Assembly (NCBI GenBank): GCA_014802265.1
Contig: JAAVCP010000056.1
Location: 1 to 57,609, forward strand
Origin: Bacteroides sp.
Lineage (GTDB): Bacteria; Bacteroidota; Bacteroidia; Bacteroidales; Muribaculaceae
Reading direction: 5' to 3'
DNA: 57,609 nucleotides
Shown: positions 26,310-35,471 of the stretch, piece after piece
Layout: each line of letters begins with the position of its first letter
Numbering within the stretch: the stretch's first letter is position 1
The notes under the pieces: model-generated
The model's database searches: none
The model's input: the letters and a program-made list of their open reading frames with translations, nothing else
What the model was told of the DNA's origin: nothing
Position numbers and translations under genes: made by a program

Positions 26310-26846
26310 TTATTCTTGTCTGGACGATTTGAGTGACTTGGCAAACAGGAGCATGTCTGAATATTTATCGTCAGGAGCACTGAGCCAGTTTTCAAGTCGT
26401 CCGCATTCCTTAAATCCGTTGCTTTCAAACAGGTTGATTGCAGGTTGATGACCAGCCTCTATTTTTGACCCAAGATTGCAGAGATGCAGGGTGGTCTTTG
26501 CATAATATTCAATTTGTCTTAGGGCTTGATCGGCATAACCTTTACCTCTGAATTCCTTGCAGATATATATTCCGACAAAAGCTCTGAGGTGACGCTGCGA
26601 CACTTCGTAAAGATCAATAATTCCCACGGGTGTCTTTGTCTCACTCTCAGTGATAATGAGTCTGATCTGCCCTGCGGAGAACGGGTCTGCGTCATAATTC
26701 AAAGCATATTCCCTGAGAATTCGGCGTGAAAGGGGAGCTATGGTGTCACTGTATCGCCAGGCGGCAGCGTCGTTTTCCACTTCATACATGAAGTCTGCAT
26801 CGCTTGGCTCAACTGCCCGAAGATGGAGTTTAGGTTCGTCTGACAT
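26310..26846 (-). CDS. GNAT family N-acetyltransferase (SpeG/RimJ-like)
   Basis: A 178-residue acetyltransferase. From MSDEP: LHLRAVEPSDADFMYEVEND, a GIIDLYEV strand, and the acetyl-CoA loop KEFRGKGYADQAL (about 112-124). NLFESNGFKECGR follows, as is typical of the SpeG/RimJ branch. Substrate is unknown. A longer start at 26915 would overlap recR by 35 bases and add an implausible N-terminus, so 26846 is preferred. It lies 34 bases after recR and is probably cotranscribed. Confidence 0.88.
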   Translation of the reverse strand: MSDEPKLHLRAVEPSDADFMYEVENDAAAWRYSDTIAPLSRRILREYALNYDADPFSAGQIRLIITESETKTPVGIIDLYEVSQRHLRAFVGIYICKEFRGKGYADQALRQIEYYAKTTLHLCNLGSKIEAGHQPAINLFESNGFKECGRLENWLSAPDDKYSDMLLFAKSLKSSRQE

Positions 26847-26880
26847 TTGTTTTAGGAGGAGAGGATTAGAGTTGAGATTT

Positions 26881-27507
26881 TTAGGATTTATGATAGGTGT
26901 CGGAAAACAGCACACGGTTTTGGATTGACTTCCCGAGGGTAAGCTCGTCAGTATATTCCAGCTCGTTGCCTATGCTTAATCCCCGGGCAAGCATGGTTAC
27001 TTTTACGGGAAGTTCAGAGAGTTTGCGATAAATATAGAAGTTGGTGGTGTCTCCCTCGATTGTAGGACTGAGTGCTAAAATCACTTCTTTAATATCTTCC
27101 TCACTCACTCTTTTCACAAGGCTTGCTATTTCCAAATCAGAAGGACCGATGCCGTCGAGAGGAGATATTACCCCTCCCAAGACATGATATAGCCCATGAT
27201 GCTGATGTGTTGATTCAATAGTAATTACATCTTTTACATTTTCCACAACACATACAGTTTTTTCGTCACGCCGAGAATCGCTACAGATAGGGCATACTTC
27301 CTGCTCACTAATATTGTGACACCGTCTGCAGTAGCATATATTTTGGCGCATTTTGATAATTGCCTCACCAAGAGCCACAGCTTCTTGTGGCTCTCTTCTC
27401 AAAAGATGAAGCGCCAACCGAAGGGCTGTCTTTCTGCCGATGCCCGGAAGTTTAGACAGTTCAGAGACTGCATTTTCAAGCAAAGATGAATTTACTGACT
27501 GAATCAT
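26881..27507 (-). CDS. recR: Recombination mediator protein RecR
   Basis: A 208-residue RecR, which with RecO and RecF loads RecA at gaps. It shows an N-terminal HhH segment [18 protein letters not shown], the zinc finger [16 protein letters not shown] (about 58-73), and the Toprim domain [12 protein letters not shown]...[17 protein letters not shown] minus-strand TAACTTTG box (27512-27519) ends 4 bases before the ATG, implying a leaderless or nearly leaderless mRNA. It is divergent from rplY. Confidence 0.96.
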   Translation of the reverse strand: MIQSVNSSLLENAVSELSKLPGIGRKTALRLALHLLRREPQEAVALGEAIIKMRQNICYCRRCHNISEQEVCPICSDSRRDEKTVCVVENVKDVITIESTHQHHGLYHVLGGVISPLDGIGPSDLEIASLVKRVSEEDIKEVILALSPTIEGDTTNFYIYRKLSELPVKVTMLARGLSIGNELEYTDELTLGKSIQNRVLFSDTYHKS

Positions 27508-27557
27508 AATGCAAAGTTACAAATTTCAATTCAAGCAACCATCAAAAAAATGATAAA

Positions 27558-27589
27558 TTTGTGTATTAATATATTTTTTAGTAATTTTG
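27558..27589 (+). promoter_or_regulatory. Promoter of rplY
   Basis: TTTG (27558-27561), 20 bases, TAATTTTG (27582-27589): a full Bacteroidota-type promoter. It gives a leader of about 75 bases before rplY. Confidence 0.75.
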
Positions 27590-27668
27590 CAGTGCTTTTA
27601 AGCAAAAGCCGTGTGATGGGAAATTTGTTTCCTATGAAAACTTATTTTGAGTAACACAAACAAATAAA

Positions 27669-28313
27669 ATGAAAAAATTTGAATTGAAGGCTGAGCCGCG
27701 TATGGAGCTTGGCAAGAAGTCGGTAAAGGCTTTACGTGCAGAGGGTAAGATTCCTGCTGTCCTCAATGGTGGTAAACTCGTTGACCTTCCTTATGATGGA
27801 CCGTTAAAACCGGGTGAGAAAATTGTTGATGTTGACGGCAAGCGTGGTCTTATTACTACTGACATCGTGGTGAAGAACGAAGATGTTCGTAAACTCGTCT
27901 ATACCCCCGATATTTTTGAGATTGATCTCGATATCAATGGTGATGTTCGCAAGGCTGTTATGAAGGAACTCCAGTTCCAGCCGGTAAAAGACACCATCCT
28001 CCACATTGATTTCCTTGAGGTTGGTCCTGAGAAACCTATTACTATGGAAGTTCCCATTCAGATTGAGGGCCATGCAGAAGGTGTTAAGGCTGGTGGTAAG
28101 CTCACACTTTCACTCCGTAAACTTAAAGTGAAGGCTCTATACAACCATATTCCTGACCGCCTTATAGTGAATGTTGACAAACTTGGTCTTGGCAAGAGCC
28201 TTGCAGTGGGTGATCTCCACTATGATGGGCTTGAGCTTATGAACGCTAAGAACGCTGTTGTTTGCGCTGTACAGCTTACTCGTGCTGCTCGTGGTGCAGC
28301 TGCCAAAGCTTAA
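27669..28313 (+). CDS. rplY: 50S ribosomal protein L25 (general stress protein Ctc form)
   Basis: A 214-residue L25/Ctc protein that binds 5S rRNA. It has an N-terminal L25 domain (about 1-95: ELKAEPRMELGKKSVKALRA, GKIPAVLNGG) and the C-terminal TL5-type beta domain (about 100-190: HIDFLEVGPEKPITMEVPI). An Ala-rich tail ends the protein. Its own TTTG/TAATTTTG promoter precedes it and a 16-bp-stem terminator follows. Confidence 0.96.
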   Translation: MKKFELKAEPRMELGKKSVKALRAEGKIPAVLNGGKLVDLPYDGPLKPGEKIVDVDGKRGLITTDIVVKNEDVRKLVYTPDIFEIDLDINGDVRKAVMKELQFQPVKDTILHIDFLEVGPEKPITMEVPIQIEGHAEGVKAGGKLTLSLRKLKVKALYNHIPDRLIVNVDKLGLGKSLAVGDLHYDGLELMNAKNAVVCAVQLTRAARGAAAKA

Positions 28314-28333
28314 TGATAATCAATCTACAGACT

Positions 28334-28376
28334 AAAAAGAATAACCGGACCATTGGAATCCGGTTATTCTTTTTAT
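28334..28376. terminator. Bidirectional terminator between rplY and the TPR gene
   Basis: AAAAAGAATAACCGGA (28334-28349) pairs perfectly with TCCGGTTATTCTTTTT (28359-28374), with A/T runs at both ends between convergent genes. Confidence 0.88.
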
Positions 28377-28399
28377 TGGGGAGAGTAGATTAATTACAA

Positions 28400-30475
28400 T
28401 CAGTGCATTCGCTTGAGAATATTATAGCTGGGGAGTACTCCTAATTCTCCTGCCTTTGACAAGTCGGCAAATGCCTGTGTGCGGTTGCCGGCACGAAGAT
28501 AAGAAAGACCTCGGTTAAAATACGCCTCTCCGAATCCGGAATCGATTTTTAATGCTTCGGAGTAACATTGCATGGCAGACGTAAAGTCGCCGGCACCATA
28601 GAAGATATTACCTTTGTTAAACCAGGCATACACCAATCTTGGATTCAATTGGAGAGCAATGTCATAATCATTCACGGCATCTTGAAGCGCAGCTGCCTGA
28701 GCACGAGTATCAAGCAGCAGGTCTTTTTTAGAGTCATTATCTTTTATATGAGATTCGGAGATTGCCTGAGCATATTTTGCAAATCCACGTGCCATATATG
28801 CTGTCGTAAATCGGGGATCAGCTGCGATTGCATCATTCAATGCCTCGATTGCCTCCGGGAAATTTTTCAGCATGGTCAGTGCCACGCCGAGAGCAAGATG
28901 GTCAATGGGTCTTCCTTTCCCATCTGCGATAACATTGCGTAGGTCATCGGTAAGCAAGAAAAGTTCATCAGTCTGTTTACTGTCTGAGATGTTTTGCAAC
29001 CCAGGCGTAAGATAGATTTGTTTCCTGATAAGTCGTTGTTGATTAAGGTCATCGAGTTCGCGGAAATAGTTTGAGACAGACTTGAGTGACACCGGGGCAT
29101 CATAAAATGATAATGCGTAGACCGGCTCTATGTCAACCTGTACGTTACGGTCTTGCACACGCCCTTTTATCTTTTCATTATACGACATTTCTGTCTGAAC
29201 CGCTTCAGAAACAGTCACCAGTCGGTTAAATTTTTCCATTACCTCAATTTCCGCTTCTTCGGAATCTGCATTGCCGGAATATTTTGCATCAGTTGTTTCT
29301 GCGGCGGCAATGGCAGGACGATCAAGAGGATTCTTTTCAGGATTCGTGACATACTTTTTGACCAAATCATCGGCATGGTATACCAATTGCATTGCACGGC
29401 GCATGTCACCCATATTTCTTTTGCATTCAGCCATGGCATAGTATACAGCATAGAATCGCGGATAGCGTGACGCTATAGCGTTAAAGTCAGCCAACGCCTC
29501 TTCATTTTTATTCATTTCAAGGCGTATAAGTCCACGGTTATAAAGCGCATGGAAATTACCCGGGTTTAATTCCAACACAGTAGACAGGTCTTCCTCTGCT
29601 CTTTGGAGGTCTTTCACTTCATATCTCAGCAAAGCTCGGTTGAATAGGGCAGAGGTATTCTTTGGGTCGAGTTCCAAAGTATAGTTATAGTCGCTCATCG
29701 CTCCAAAGAAATCATCGGAGTTATAACGGATAAATGCGCGGTTCACATATAGGTCTGGTAATTCCGGTCTTAACCTTATGGCTGCGTCCATATCTTCACC
29801 CGCTTTGTCCCATTCTTTTCGTGCCCATTCAATTTCGGCACGCATTAGATAAGGGTTGATAAGTGATTTAGAGAGCGATAGAGCTTTATCAAGGTCTTCA
29901 AGGGCAGCTACCGTGTCGCCACGGAGGATATTGAGTCGTCCTCGTGCTGTGAAACCCTCCTCAAATTTAGGATACTGACGCAAAAGGGAGGCAAAAGTTT
30001 TGTCGGCTTCATCATAGTTGTCAAGTGATGTCTGTGCCACACCCTTATAAAAAAGGAAATATTTGTCGGTAGGATCATGTTGAAGTCCTTTGTCATAGTC
30101 TGAAATAGCGAGAGAGTCAAGCCCCATCTGCTGTCGGGCAAACCCACGCAGCTTATAAGCCTCTGACTTGAATTTATTGCGTTCAAGAGCAAGGGTGCAG
30201 TCGGTTTCGGCACCTTTATAATCATCGAGATTCAGTTTGGCGAGGGCGCGGAAAAAGTAAGGGTCGGCGAGATATGGCTTTGCATTTATGGCTTGATTGA
30301 AATATTGTATTGCCAGCATATAGTCTTCCATAGAGAGCACGTTGCGCCCTATGGTCAGCACCTGCTCAGCGTTGATTTGCGCAGACGCAGAAATAGGTGA
30401 GAGGAAAGGGGTTGCGGCGATGGCTGCAATTTGCAGCAAGCGGCGTGAATATGTCAGAAAAACGTTTTTTCTCAT
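28400..30475 (-). CDS. Exported tetratricopeptide-repeat protein
   Basis: A 691-residue protein. The signal peptide is about residues 1-32 (ending ASAQ). About eight TPR units follow (for example ADPYFFRALAKLNLDDYKGA, SALFNRALLRYEVKDLQRA). A middle segment (about 390-510) has no repeats and is rich in Glu and Asp. A second TPR block lies at the C-terminus (AYMARGFAKYAQAI, AWFNKGNIFYGAGDF, AYFNRGLSYLRAG). Likely a periplasmic scaffold; partners are unknown. A TTTG-N20-TAATTTTG promoter ends only 7 bases before the ATG, so the mRNA is nearly leaderless. Confidence 0.88.
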   Translation of the reverse strand: MRKNVFLTYSRRLLQIAAIAATPFLSPISASAQINAEQVLTIGRNVLSMEDYMLAIQYFNQAINAKPYLADPYFFRALAKLNLDDYKGAETDCTLALERNKFKSEAYKLRGFARQQMGLDSLAISDYDKGLQHDPTDKYFLFYKGVAQTSLDNYDEADKTFASLLRQYPKFEEGFTARGRLNILRGDTVAALEDLDKALSLSKSLINPYLMRAEIEWARKEWDKAGEDMDAAIRLRPELPDLYVNRAFIRYNSDDFFGAMSDYNYTLELDPKNTSALFNRALLRYEVKDLQRAEEDLSTVLELNPGNFHALYNRGLIRLEMNKNEEALADFNAIASRYPRFYAVYYAMAECKRNMGDMRRAMQLVYHADDLVKKYVTNPEKNPLDRPAIAAAETTDAKYSGNADSEEAEIEVMEKFNRLVTVSEAVQTEMSYNEKIKGRVQDRNVQVDIEPVYALSFYDAPVSLKSVSNYFRELDDLNQQRLIRKQIYLTPGLQNISDSKQTDELFLLTDDLRNVIADGKGRPIDHLALGVALTMLKNFPEAIEALNDAIAADPRFTTAYMARGFAKYAQAISESHIKDNDSKKDLLLDTRAQAAALQDAVNDYDIALQLNPRLVYAWFNKGNIFYGAGDFTSAMQCYSEALKIDSGFGEAYFNRGLSYLRAGNRTQAFADLSKAGELGVLPSYNILKRMH

Positions 30476-30482
30476 GATTCTG

Positions 30483-30514
30483 CAAAATTAGCAATTATTT
30501 TTCGTTTGCACAAA
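30483..30514 (-). promoter_or_regulatory. Promoter of the TPR gene
   Basis: A minus-strand TTTG (30511-30514), 20 bases, TAATTTTG (30483-30490). The ATG at 30475 follows almost at once. Confidence 0.75.
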
Positions 30515-30798
30515 TCATCTGACTGCCAATAATATTTGTAATAATAGACTGAGTGCTTAACAATTGTGGCTCCGTAGGAATAGGATTCACTCAGATAACC
30601 TATTCCGGATATGGAGAAAGCAGCAATAGACAAGCATCCCCAATCCAAATAACCTTTTTCAGGGATGGACTAAGAAAAATAATTCTATTTTGTTGGAAGT
30701 TTTTATCGATAAAATGAAATTTTTTTTGTAACTTTGCATGAATTAACTCTGCGGACTCATGCAGAGTAAGCTAATTTGACAACAATCTACACCAATAT
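30515..30798 (+). promoter_or_regulatory. thrS upstream region: -7 box and leader hairpins
   Basis: TAACTTTG at 30729-30736 is the probable -7 box of thrS, leaving a leader of about 55 bases. The leader holds ACTCTGC (30746-30752), loop of 8, GCAGAGT (30761-30767). Further upstream GGAATAGG/CCTATTCC (30577-30584/30599-30606) forms another stem. The TTTG element is not at standard spacing. Confidence 0.5.
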
Positions 30799-32733
30799 AT
30801 GATAAAAATAACATTTCCCGACGGCAGTGTAAGAGAATATGAGTCAGGCGTAACCCCTTATCAGATCGCGGAGAGCATAAGCCCCCGATTCGCCTCAGAT
30901 GTTCTTGCCGCCAAAGTAAACGGTAAGGAATGGGATATTTCCCGTCCTGTCGTGGAAGATGCCAGCATAGAATTATTTAAATGGGATGATCCGGAAGGTA
31001 AGCACGCTTTTTGGCACTCTTCCGCTCATCTTCTTGCCGAGGCTCTACAGGAGCTTTATCCTGGAGTGAAATTCGGTATAGGTCCTGCCATTGAAAACGG
31101 TTTCTATTATGACATTGATCCGGGTGAACATAAGATCACTTCAGAAGACTTCCCGAAGATTGAGAAGAAAATGATGGAGCTTGTGGCAAAGAAAGAAAAC
31201 ATCGTGCGCTCCGACATTTCCAAGGCAGATGCCCTCAAGATGTTTGGCGACCGTGGAGAGACTTACAAGTGTGAGCTTATCAGCGAACTTGAAGACGGCA
31301 CTATCACTACATACACACAGGGAGCATTTACCGATCTTTGTCGTGGTCCGCATCTTCCGACCACAGCCCCTATCAAGGCTGCCAAGATTCTTTCCCTCGC
31401 CGGTGCATATTGGCGTGGTGACGAAAAGCGTAATCAGCTTGTGCGTGTCTATGGCATTACCTTCCCGAAGAAAAAGATGCTTGACGAATATCTCGTTCTT
31501 CTTGAAGAGGCAAAGAAACGTGACCACCGCAAGCTCGGAAAGGAAATGGAGCTTTTCACTTTCTCTTCTACCGTAGGGCAGGGTCTTCCTTTGTGGCTTC
31601 CGAAAGGGGCTGCCTTGAGAGACCGCCTCGAGCAGTTCCTGCGTAAAATCCAGAAACAATATGGGTATCTTCAGGTCATAACCCCGCATATCGGTAATAA
31701 GGCACTTTACGTCACCTCCGGTCATTGGGCAAAATATGGTAAAGATTCATTCCGTCCGATTCAGACCCCTCAGGAGGGTGAGGAATACCTCCTTAAGCCA
31801 ATGAACTGCCCACACCACTGTGAGATTTTCAAGGCAATGCCGCGTAGCTACCGTGATCTCCCGTTGCGTTTTGCTGAGTTTGGTACTGTTTATCGCTATG
31901 AACAAAGTGGTGAGCTTCACGGCTTGACAAGGGTGCGTGGGTTTACTCAAGATGATGCCCACCTTTTCTGCGCTCCTGAGCAAATCAAGGATGAGTTCCT
32001 GAAAGTGATGGATATCATTCTATATATCTTCAAGACCCTCAACTTCGACAACTACGAGGTGCAGATTTCCCTGCGTGATCCTAATAATAAAGAGAAATAT
32101 ATCGGTTCTGACGAGAACTGGCACAATGCTGAGAAAGCAATTATCGAAGCTTGTGAGGAGAAAGGGTTGAAGGCAACGAAAGTGGAGGGCGAAGCAGCTT
32201 TCTATGGACCGAAGCTCGACTTTATGGTTAAGGATGCCATCGGTCGTCGTTGGCAGCTTGGCACAATTCAGGTCGACTACAATCTTCCCGAGCGTTTCGG
32301 ACTTGAATATACCGGCAGCGATAACCAGAAGCATCGTCCGGTAATGATTCACCGTGCTCCCTTCGGGTCAATGGAGAGATTTGTAGCTGTGCTCCTCGAG
32401 CATACAGCCGGCAAACTTCCCTTATGGTTAATCCCGGAGCAGTGTGTTATACTCTCCATCAGCGAGAAGTTTAATGAATATGCTTATCGTGTGAGAAAAG
32501 AACTCGAGGAGCATGATGTAAGAGCAATCGTTGATGACAGAAACGAAAAGATCGGGAAGAAAATTCGTGATAACGAATTGAAAAAAATCCCGTATTTGCT
32601 CATTGTTGGTGAAAAAGAAGCACAAAATGATGAAGTTTCTGTAAGAAAACAGGGCGAAGGTGATAAAGGTACGATGAAAATTGTTAACTTTGCAGCCGAA
32701 TTGAATGCTGAAGTGGATTCAATGATTAAATAA
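30799..32733 (+). CDS. thrS: Threonine--tRNA ligase
   Basis: A 644-residue class II synthetase that charges tRNA-Thr. Domains in order: TGS (about 1-62), editing domain with [11 protein letters not shown] (HxxxH, about 73-83) and its partner [10 protein letters not shown], and the catalytic domain with [33 protein letters not shown] (motif 2) and [16 protein letters not shown] (motif 3). The anticodon-binding domain is at the C-terminus. It leads the conserved thrS-infC-rpmI-rplT operon, and a small leader hairpin may be regulatory. Confidence 0.98.
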   Translation: MIKITFPDGSVREYESGVTPYQIAESISPRFASDVLAAKVNGKEWDISRPVVEDASIELFKWDDPEGKHAFWHSSAHLLAEALQELYPGVKFGIGPAIENGFYYDIDPGEHKITSEDFPKIEKKMMELVAKKENIVRSDISKADALKMFGDRGETYKCELISELEDGTITTYTQGAFTDLCRGPHLPTTAPIKAAKILSLAGAYWRGDEKRNQLVRVYGITFPKKKMLDEYLVLLEEAKKRDHRKLGKEMELFTFSSTVGQGLPLWLPKGAALRDRLEQFLRKIQKQYGYLQVITPHIGNKALYVTSGHWAKYGKDSFRPIQTPQEGEEYLLKPMNCPHHCEIFKAMPRSYRDLPLRFAEFGTVYRYEQSGELHGLTRVRGFTQDDAHLFCAPEQIKDEFLKVMDIILYIFKTLNFDNYEVQISLRDPNNKEKYIGSDENWHNAEKAIIEACEEKGLKATKVEGEAAFYGPKLDFMVKDAIGRRWQLGTIQVDYNLPERFGLEYTGSDNQKHRPVMIHRAPFGSMERFVAVLLEHTAGKLPLWLIPEQCVILSISEKFNEYAYRVRKELEEHDVRAIVDDRNEKIGKKIRDNELKKIPYLLIVGEKEAQNDEVSVRKQGEGDKGTMKIVNFAAELNAEVDSMIK

Positions 32734-32776
32734 CCCTATAAAAAACCAATTTGCTCTAAGGAGAAACAACAACTGA

Positions 32777-33520
32777 ATGGAGAAAAAACCACAATTTTCA
32801 GGTCCTCGCAAGCCCCTCGGGGCGCCACGTCCTCCGCGTCCGGCAGCTCCGGCACCGGGACAACAACCCCAAGCACGTCGTGGCAAGGGCAACGACCGCA
32901 ACAGCAAGGATCCGTATGTAATCAATGACCACATCCGGGCACGAGAAGTGCGTCTGGTAGGTGATAATGTTGAGCAGGGCATCTATCCCATTGACAAGGC
33001 TCTCCGCCTTGCAGAAAAGATGGAACTCGACCTCATAGAAATCTCACCGAATGCAGAGCCGCCTGTATGCCGAATTCTGGACTACCAGAAATTCCTCTAT
33101 CAGCAGAAGAAACGCCAGAAGGAGCAAAAGCAAAAGGCTGCCAAAGTCGTTGTGAAAGAGATTCGATTCGGACCTCAGACCGATGACCATGATTATAACT
33201 TCAAACTCAAGCATGCCATCGGCTTTCTTAAGGAAGGAGCAAAAGTTAAAGCATACGTTTTCTTCCGTGGGCGTTCAATCCTATTTAAAGAGCAGGGAGA
33301 AGTGCTTCTTCTCCGTTTCGCCAATGATCTTGAGGAGTATGGCAAAGTGGAGATGATGCCGGTGCTTGAAGGGAAGCGCATGATTATCATGATTTCACCC
33401 TCAAAGCCCGCTGCCCCGAAAAAGGAGAAAGAACCTCGTGAGCCAAAAGCCGCAAAGCAGGTTGAAGGAGGCGCAAGCAAGCAAACGACAGCTGAGGAAG
33501 ATGAGTCTTCCGAGGCTTAA
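32777..33520 (+). CDS. infC: Translation initiation factor IF-3
   Basis: A 247-residue IF-3, longer than the usual ~175-180. The conserved core runs about 47-210: [36 protein letters not shown], and [21 protein letters not shown] Pro/Arg-rich N-terminal extension (about 45 residues) and a Lys/Glu/Ala-rich C-terminal tail (about 38 residues) flank it, as is usual in Bacteroidales. The rare AUU start used in E. coli is replaced by ATG. It sits 43 bases after thrS. Confidence 0.97.
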   Translation: MEKKPQFSGPRKPLGAPRPPRPAAPAPGQQPQARRGKGNDRNSKDPYVINDHIRAREVRLVGDNVEQGIYPIDKALRLAEKMELDLIEISPNAEPPVCRILDYQKFLYQQKKRQKEQKQKAAKVVVKEIRFGPQTDDHDYNFKLKHAIGFLKEGAKVKAYVFFRGRSILFKEQGEVLLLRFANDLEEYGKVEMMPVLEGKRMIIMISPSKPAAPKKEKEPREPKAAKQVEGGASKQTTAEEDESSEA

Positions 33521-33592
33521 ACAATAAAAATTGACAGAGACCGTAGGCACAATGTGCCGAGGTGAATTTTCAAACAACTAAATTTTTAAACA

Positions 33593-33790
33593 ATGCCAAA
33601 GGTAAAAACCAATGCCGCGTCAAAGAAGCGCTTCGCGCTCACCGGCACAGGGAAGATTAAGAGAAAACACGCTTATCACAGTCATATCCTGACTAAGAAG
33701 AGCAAAAAGCGCAAGAGAAATCTTGACCACACTGCTCTCGTTGCCGGTGCAAACACTAAGCAGGTTCGTGAACTTCTCAACCTCCGCTAA
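33593..33790 (+). CDS. rpmI: 50S ribosomal protein L35
   Basis: A 65-residue basic protein. The N-terminus [20 protein letters not shown] and [20 protein letters not shown] are L35 signatures. It follows infC by 72 bases; that gap holds a small GGCAC/GTGCC hairpin at 33546-33558. Confidence 0.97.
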   Translation: MPKVKTNAASKKRFALTGTGKIKRKHAYHSHILTKKSKKRKRNLDHTALVAGANTKQVRELLNLR

Positions 33791-33871
33791 TTGCCGGGTA
33801 AGGAATTATGAACTTCTATAAAGGGTGTGTAACTCTTCAAATCATTTTATCATTCATTTATTAACCGAATG

Positions 33872-33913
33872 GTCAGCTCCGCAAGAGCAAAAATAAGAAA
33901 TATTGCCGCTGAC
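33872..33913 (+). promoter_or_regulatory. Candidate regulatory hairpins between rpmI and rplT
   Basis: GTCAGC (33872-33877) can pair with GCTGAC (33908-33913), or GCTC (33876-33879) with GAGC (33885-33888). The two stems share bases and exclude each other. They lie in the unusually long 142-base rpmI-rplT gap. L20 is a known autoregulator in other bacteria, so a control site is plausible but unproven. Confidence 0.35.
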
Positions 33914-33932
33914 ATTCAAAAACTGAACAAAA

Positions 33933-34277
33933 ATGCCAAGATCAGTAAATCACGTTGCCTCAAGGGCAAAAAGAAAGAAAATACTCAAACTCACACGCGG
34001 TTATTATGGAAGCCGTCGTAATGTGTGGACCGTTGCCAAAAACACATGGGAGAAAGGTCTGACATACGCTTACCGCGACCGTAAGAATAAAAAGCGTAAC
34101 TTCCGCGCGCTCTGGATTCAGCGTATCAACGCAGCTGCACGCATGGAGGATCTTTCTTACTCCAAGCTTATGGGGCTTATCCATAAGGCAGGTATCGAGA
34201 TTAACCGTAAGGTGCTCGCTGACCTCGCTATGAACAATCCTGAGGCTTTTAAGGCTATCGTAGACAAAGTAAAATAA
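33933..34277 (+). CDS. rplT: 50S ribosomal protein L20
   Basis: A 114-residue L20 that is needed early in 50S assembly. Signatures are [35 protein letters not shown], and [20 protein letters not shown]. It is the last gene of the thrS-infC-rpmI-rplT operon, closed by a strong terminator 20 bases on. Confidence 0.97.
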   Translation: MPRSVNHVASRAKRKKILKLTRGYYGSRRNVWTVAKNTWEKGLTYAYRDRKNKKRNFRALWIQRINAAARMEDLSYSKLMGLIHKAGIEINRKVLADLAMNNPEAFKAIVDKVK

Positions 34278-34296
34278 ATTGTCAAAATGCCGCAAT

Positions 34297-34332
34297 AAAA
34301 AGGAGTGAACTTCACGAAGTTCACTCCTTTTT
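34297..34332. terminator. Bidirectional terminator after rplT
   Basis: AAAAAGGAGTGAACTT pairs perfectly with AAGTTCACTCCTTTTT around CACG. It lies between convergent rplT and the nitroreductase gene. Confidence 0.9.
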
Positions 34333-34361
34333 ATTTTTATTACGACTCTCTAAATTAGAAA

Positions 34362-35114
34362 TTATCTTTGTATGTCGTATCCTTGATTTTTAAGATAATC
34401 CAAGATACGATAATCCATGGCATGGCGGTAATAGTCAAGAATGTGAGCACACCAGTCGTTGGTTGTAGTTGAGCCGGCACGTGTGGCGTTATACTCCTTC
34501 ACAATACTATCATATGCGGAAAGATCTTCCACAAGTTTTTCCTCGTCGGCACAGTAACGATTTTTAAAGAAAACAGTCTCTGCAGGCTGTTTAGGCTTAA
34601 GATCGGGATGTTCGCGTGGCACTCCCAAAGCAAGACCACACACCACGAACACACCTTTAGGAAGATGTAGCAGTTCAGCAACCTTAGCCGGATCAACAGT
34701 TCGGAGGTATCCTACGCAGTTACTGCCAAGTCCGGCTGCCTGTGCGGCAACCACTGCACTCATCATGGCAAGTGAGGCATCAATGATACCGATAATCACG
34801 CCGTCCATTGTATTGGTGAATGGGGGCACATCAATACCTTTTTTCTCAGCCAGACGTGTGATCTTATTATAGTCTGAGCAGAAAATCAGCAGGCGATTGC
34901 AGGTCTTAAGCTGCTTTTGATTGGTAAGAGCATAAAGCTCTTCCTTGAGTTGCTGGTCATCAATGTCAATGACAGAGAATTGCTGTCCGTTATAGCTTGT
35001 GGGAGTATTGCGGACGGCATCATAAATAAACTGCATGGTTTCTTCCGGAATAGCCTCTCTCTCATAACGGCGCACGCTTGTCCTTTCCAGAAGGGTTTTT
35101 TCTACATTTTCCAT
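34362..35114 (-). CDS. Nitroreductase family oxidoreductase (NfsA/FRP-like)
   Basis: A 250-residue FMN-dependent nitroreductase-fold enzyme using NAD(P)H. N-terminal RTSVRRYEREAIPEETM is the FMN-binding start. TPTSYNGQQFSVIDI, GLGSNCVGYLRTVDPAKVAE and VVCGLALGVPREHPDLKPKQ are typical of the NfsA/FRP subfamily. C-terminal YRHAMDYRILDYLKNQG closes the fold. The natural substrate is unknown. Its ATG lies about 300 bases after a CTTG-N20-TAACTTTG promoter, so it may have a long structured leader. Confidence 0.92.
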   Translation of the reverse strand: MENVEKTLLERTSVRRYEREAIPEETMQFIYDAVRNTPTSYNGQQFSVIDIDDQQLKEELYALTNQKQLKTCNRLLIFCSDYNKITRLAEKKGIDVPPFTNTMDGVIIGIIDASLAMMSAVVAAQAAGLGSNCVGYLRTVDPAKVAELLHLPKGVFVVCGLALGVPREHPDLKPKQPAETVFFKNRYCADEEKLVEDLSAYDSIVKEYNATRAGSTTTNDWCAHILDYYRHAMDYRILDYLKNQGYDIQR

Positions 35115-35145
35115 TTCGTTAAAATTGTTTTAGGGTATAAATAGG

Positions 35146-35413
35146 AAAGCTGATGAACGGGCTTATGCCTTATCATCAGCTTTTTAAAGCCACACCAAAG
35201 TAACTTGTGATGAAACTCCGAATGACAGGATTTGAGTGCCACCGCATCTTTGTAATCCGCCTGCGACATAAATGTCACCACCCGAAGGTGGGGGGCCCGC
35301 CATTGAAACGGCAGCTTCGCTCGGTATTTCATAAATATTTGATGAGTTTCCCAATATGCTTTGATGTGGTATGGGATTAGAAGCTCTCTTGCTTCGTTGT
35401 CTCTTTGTTTTTA
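35146..35413 (-). ncRNA. Structured RNA candidate (independent sRNA or nitroreductase leader)
   Basis: A minus-strand stretch with a promoter at one end (CTTG 35447-35450, 20 bases, TAACTTTG 35419-35426) and a hairpin at the other (AAAGCTGATGA/TCATCAGCTTT, 35146-35156/35173-35183). Between them is a GC-rich hairpin CCACC-CGAA-GGTGG (35278-35291). The open frames here give a peptide with repetitive-looking composition that I half-remember as a recurrent false ORF in Bacteroidales (unverified). It may belong to a known class such as the Bacteroidales-1 RNA, which has promoter-terminator boundaries and is often found near rplT. That link is recall plus inference. Confidence 0.4.
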
Positions 35414-35418
35414 TAACG

Positions 35419-35450
35419 CAAAGTTAATTGATTTGGTTGGAATGTGCAAG
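35419..35450 (-). promoter_or_regulatory. Promoter upstream of the structured RNA / nitroreductase
   Basis: A minus-strand CTTG (35447-35450), 20 bases, TAACTTTG (35419-35426): one mismatch to TTTG-N20-TAnnTTTG. Expected start is about 35413. Confidence 0.55.
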
Positions 35451-35471
35451 TATAAACCTATAAAAAGTTAT

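Noticed and set aside
35102..35332. 76-residue minus-strand ORF before the nitroreductase gene
   Set aside because: It overlaps the promoter-leader region and a GC-rich hairpin, has odd composition, and a better explanation is a structured RNA. It was not listed as a gene.
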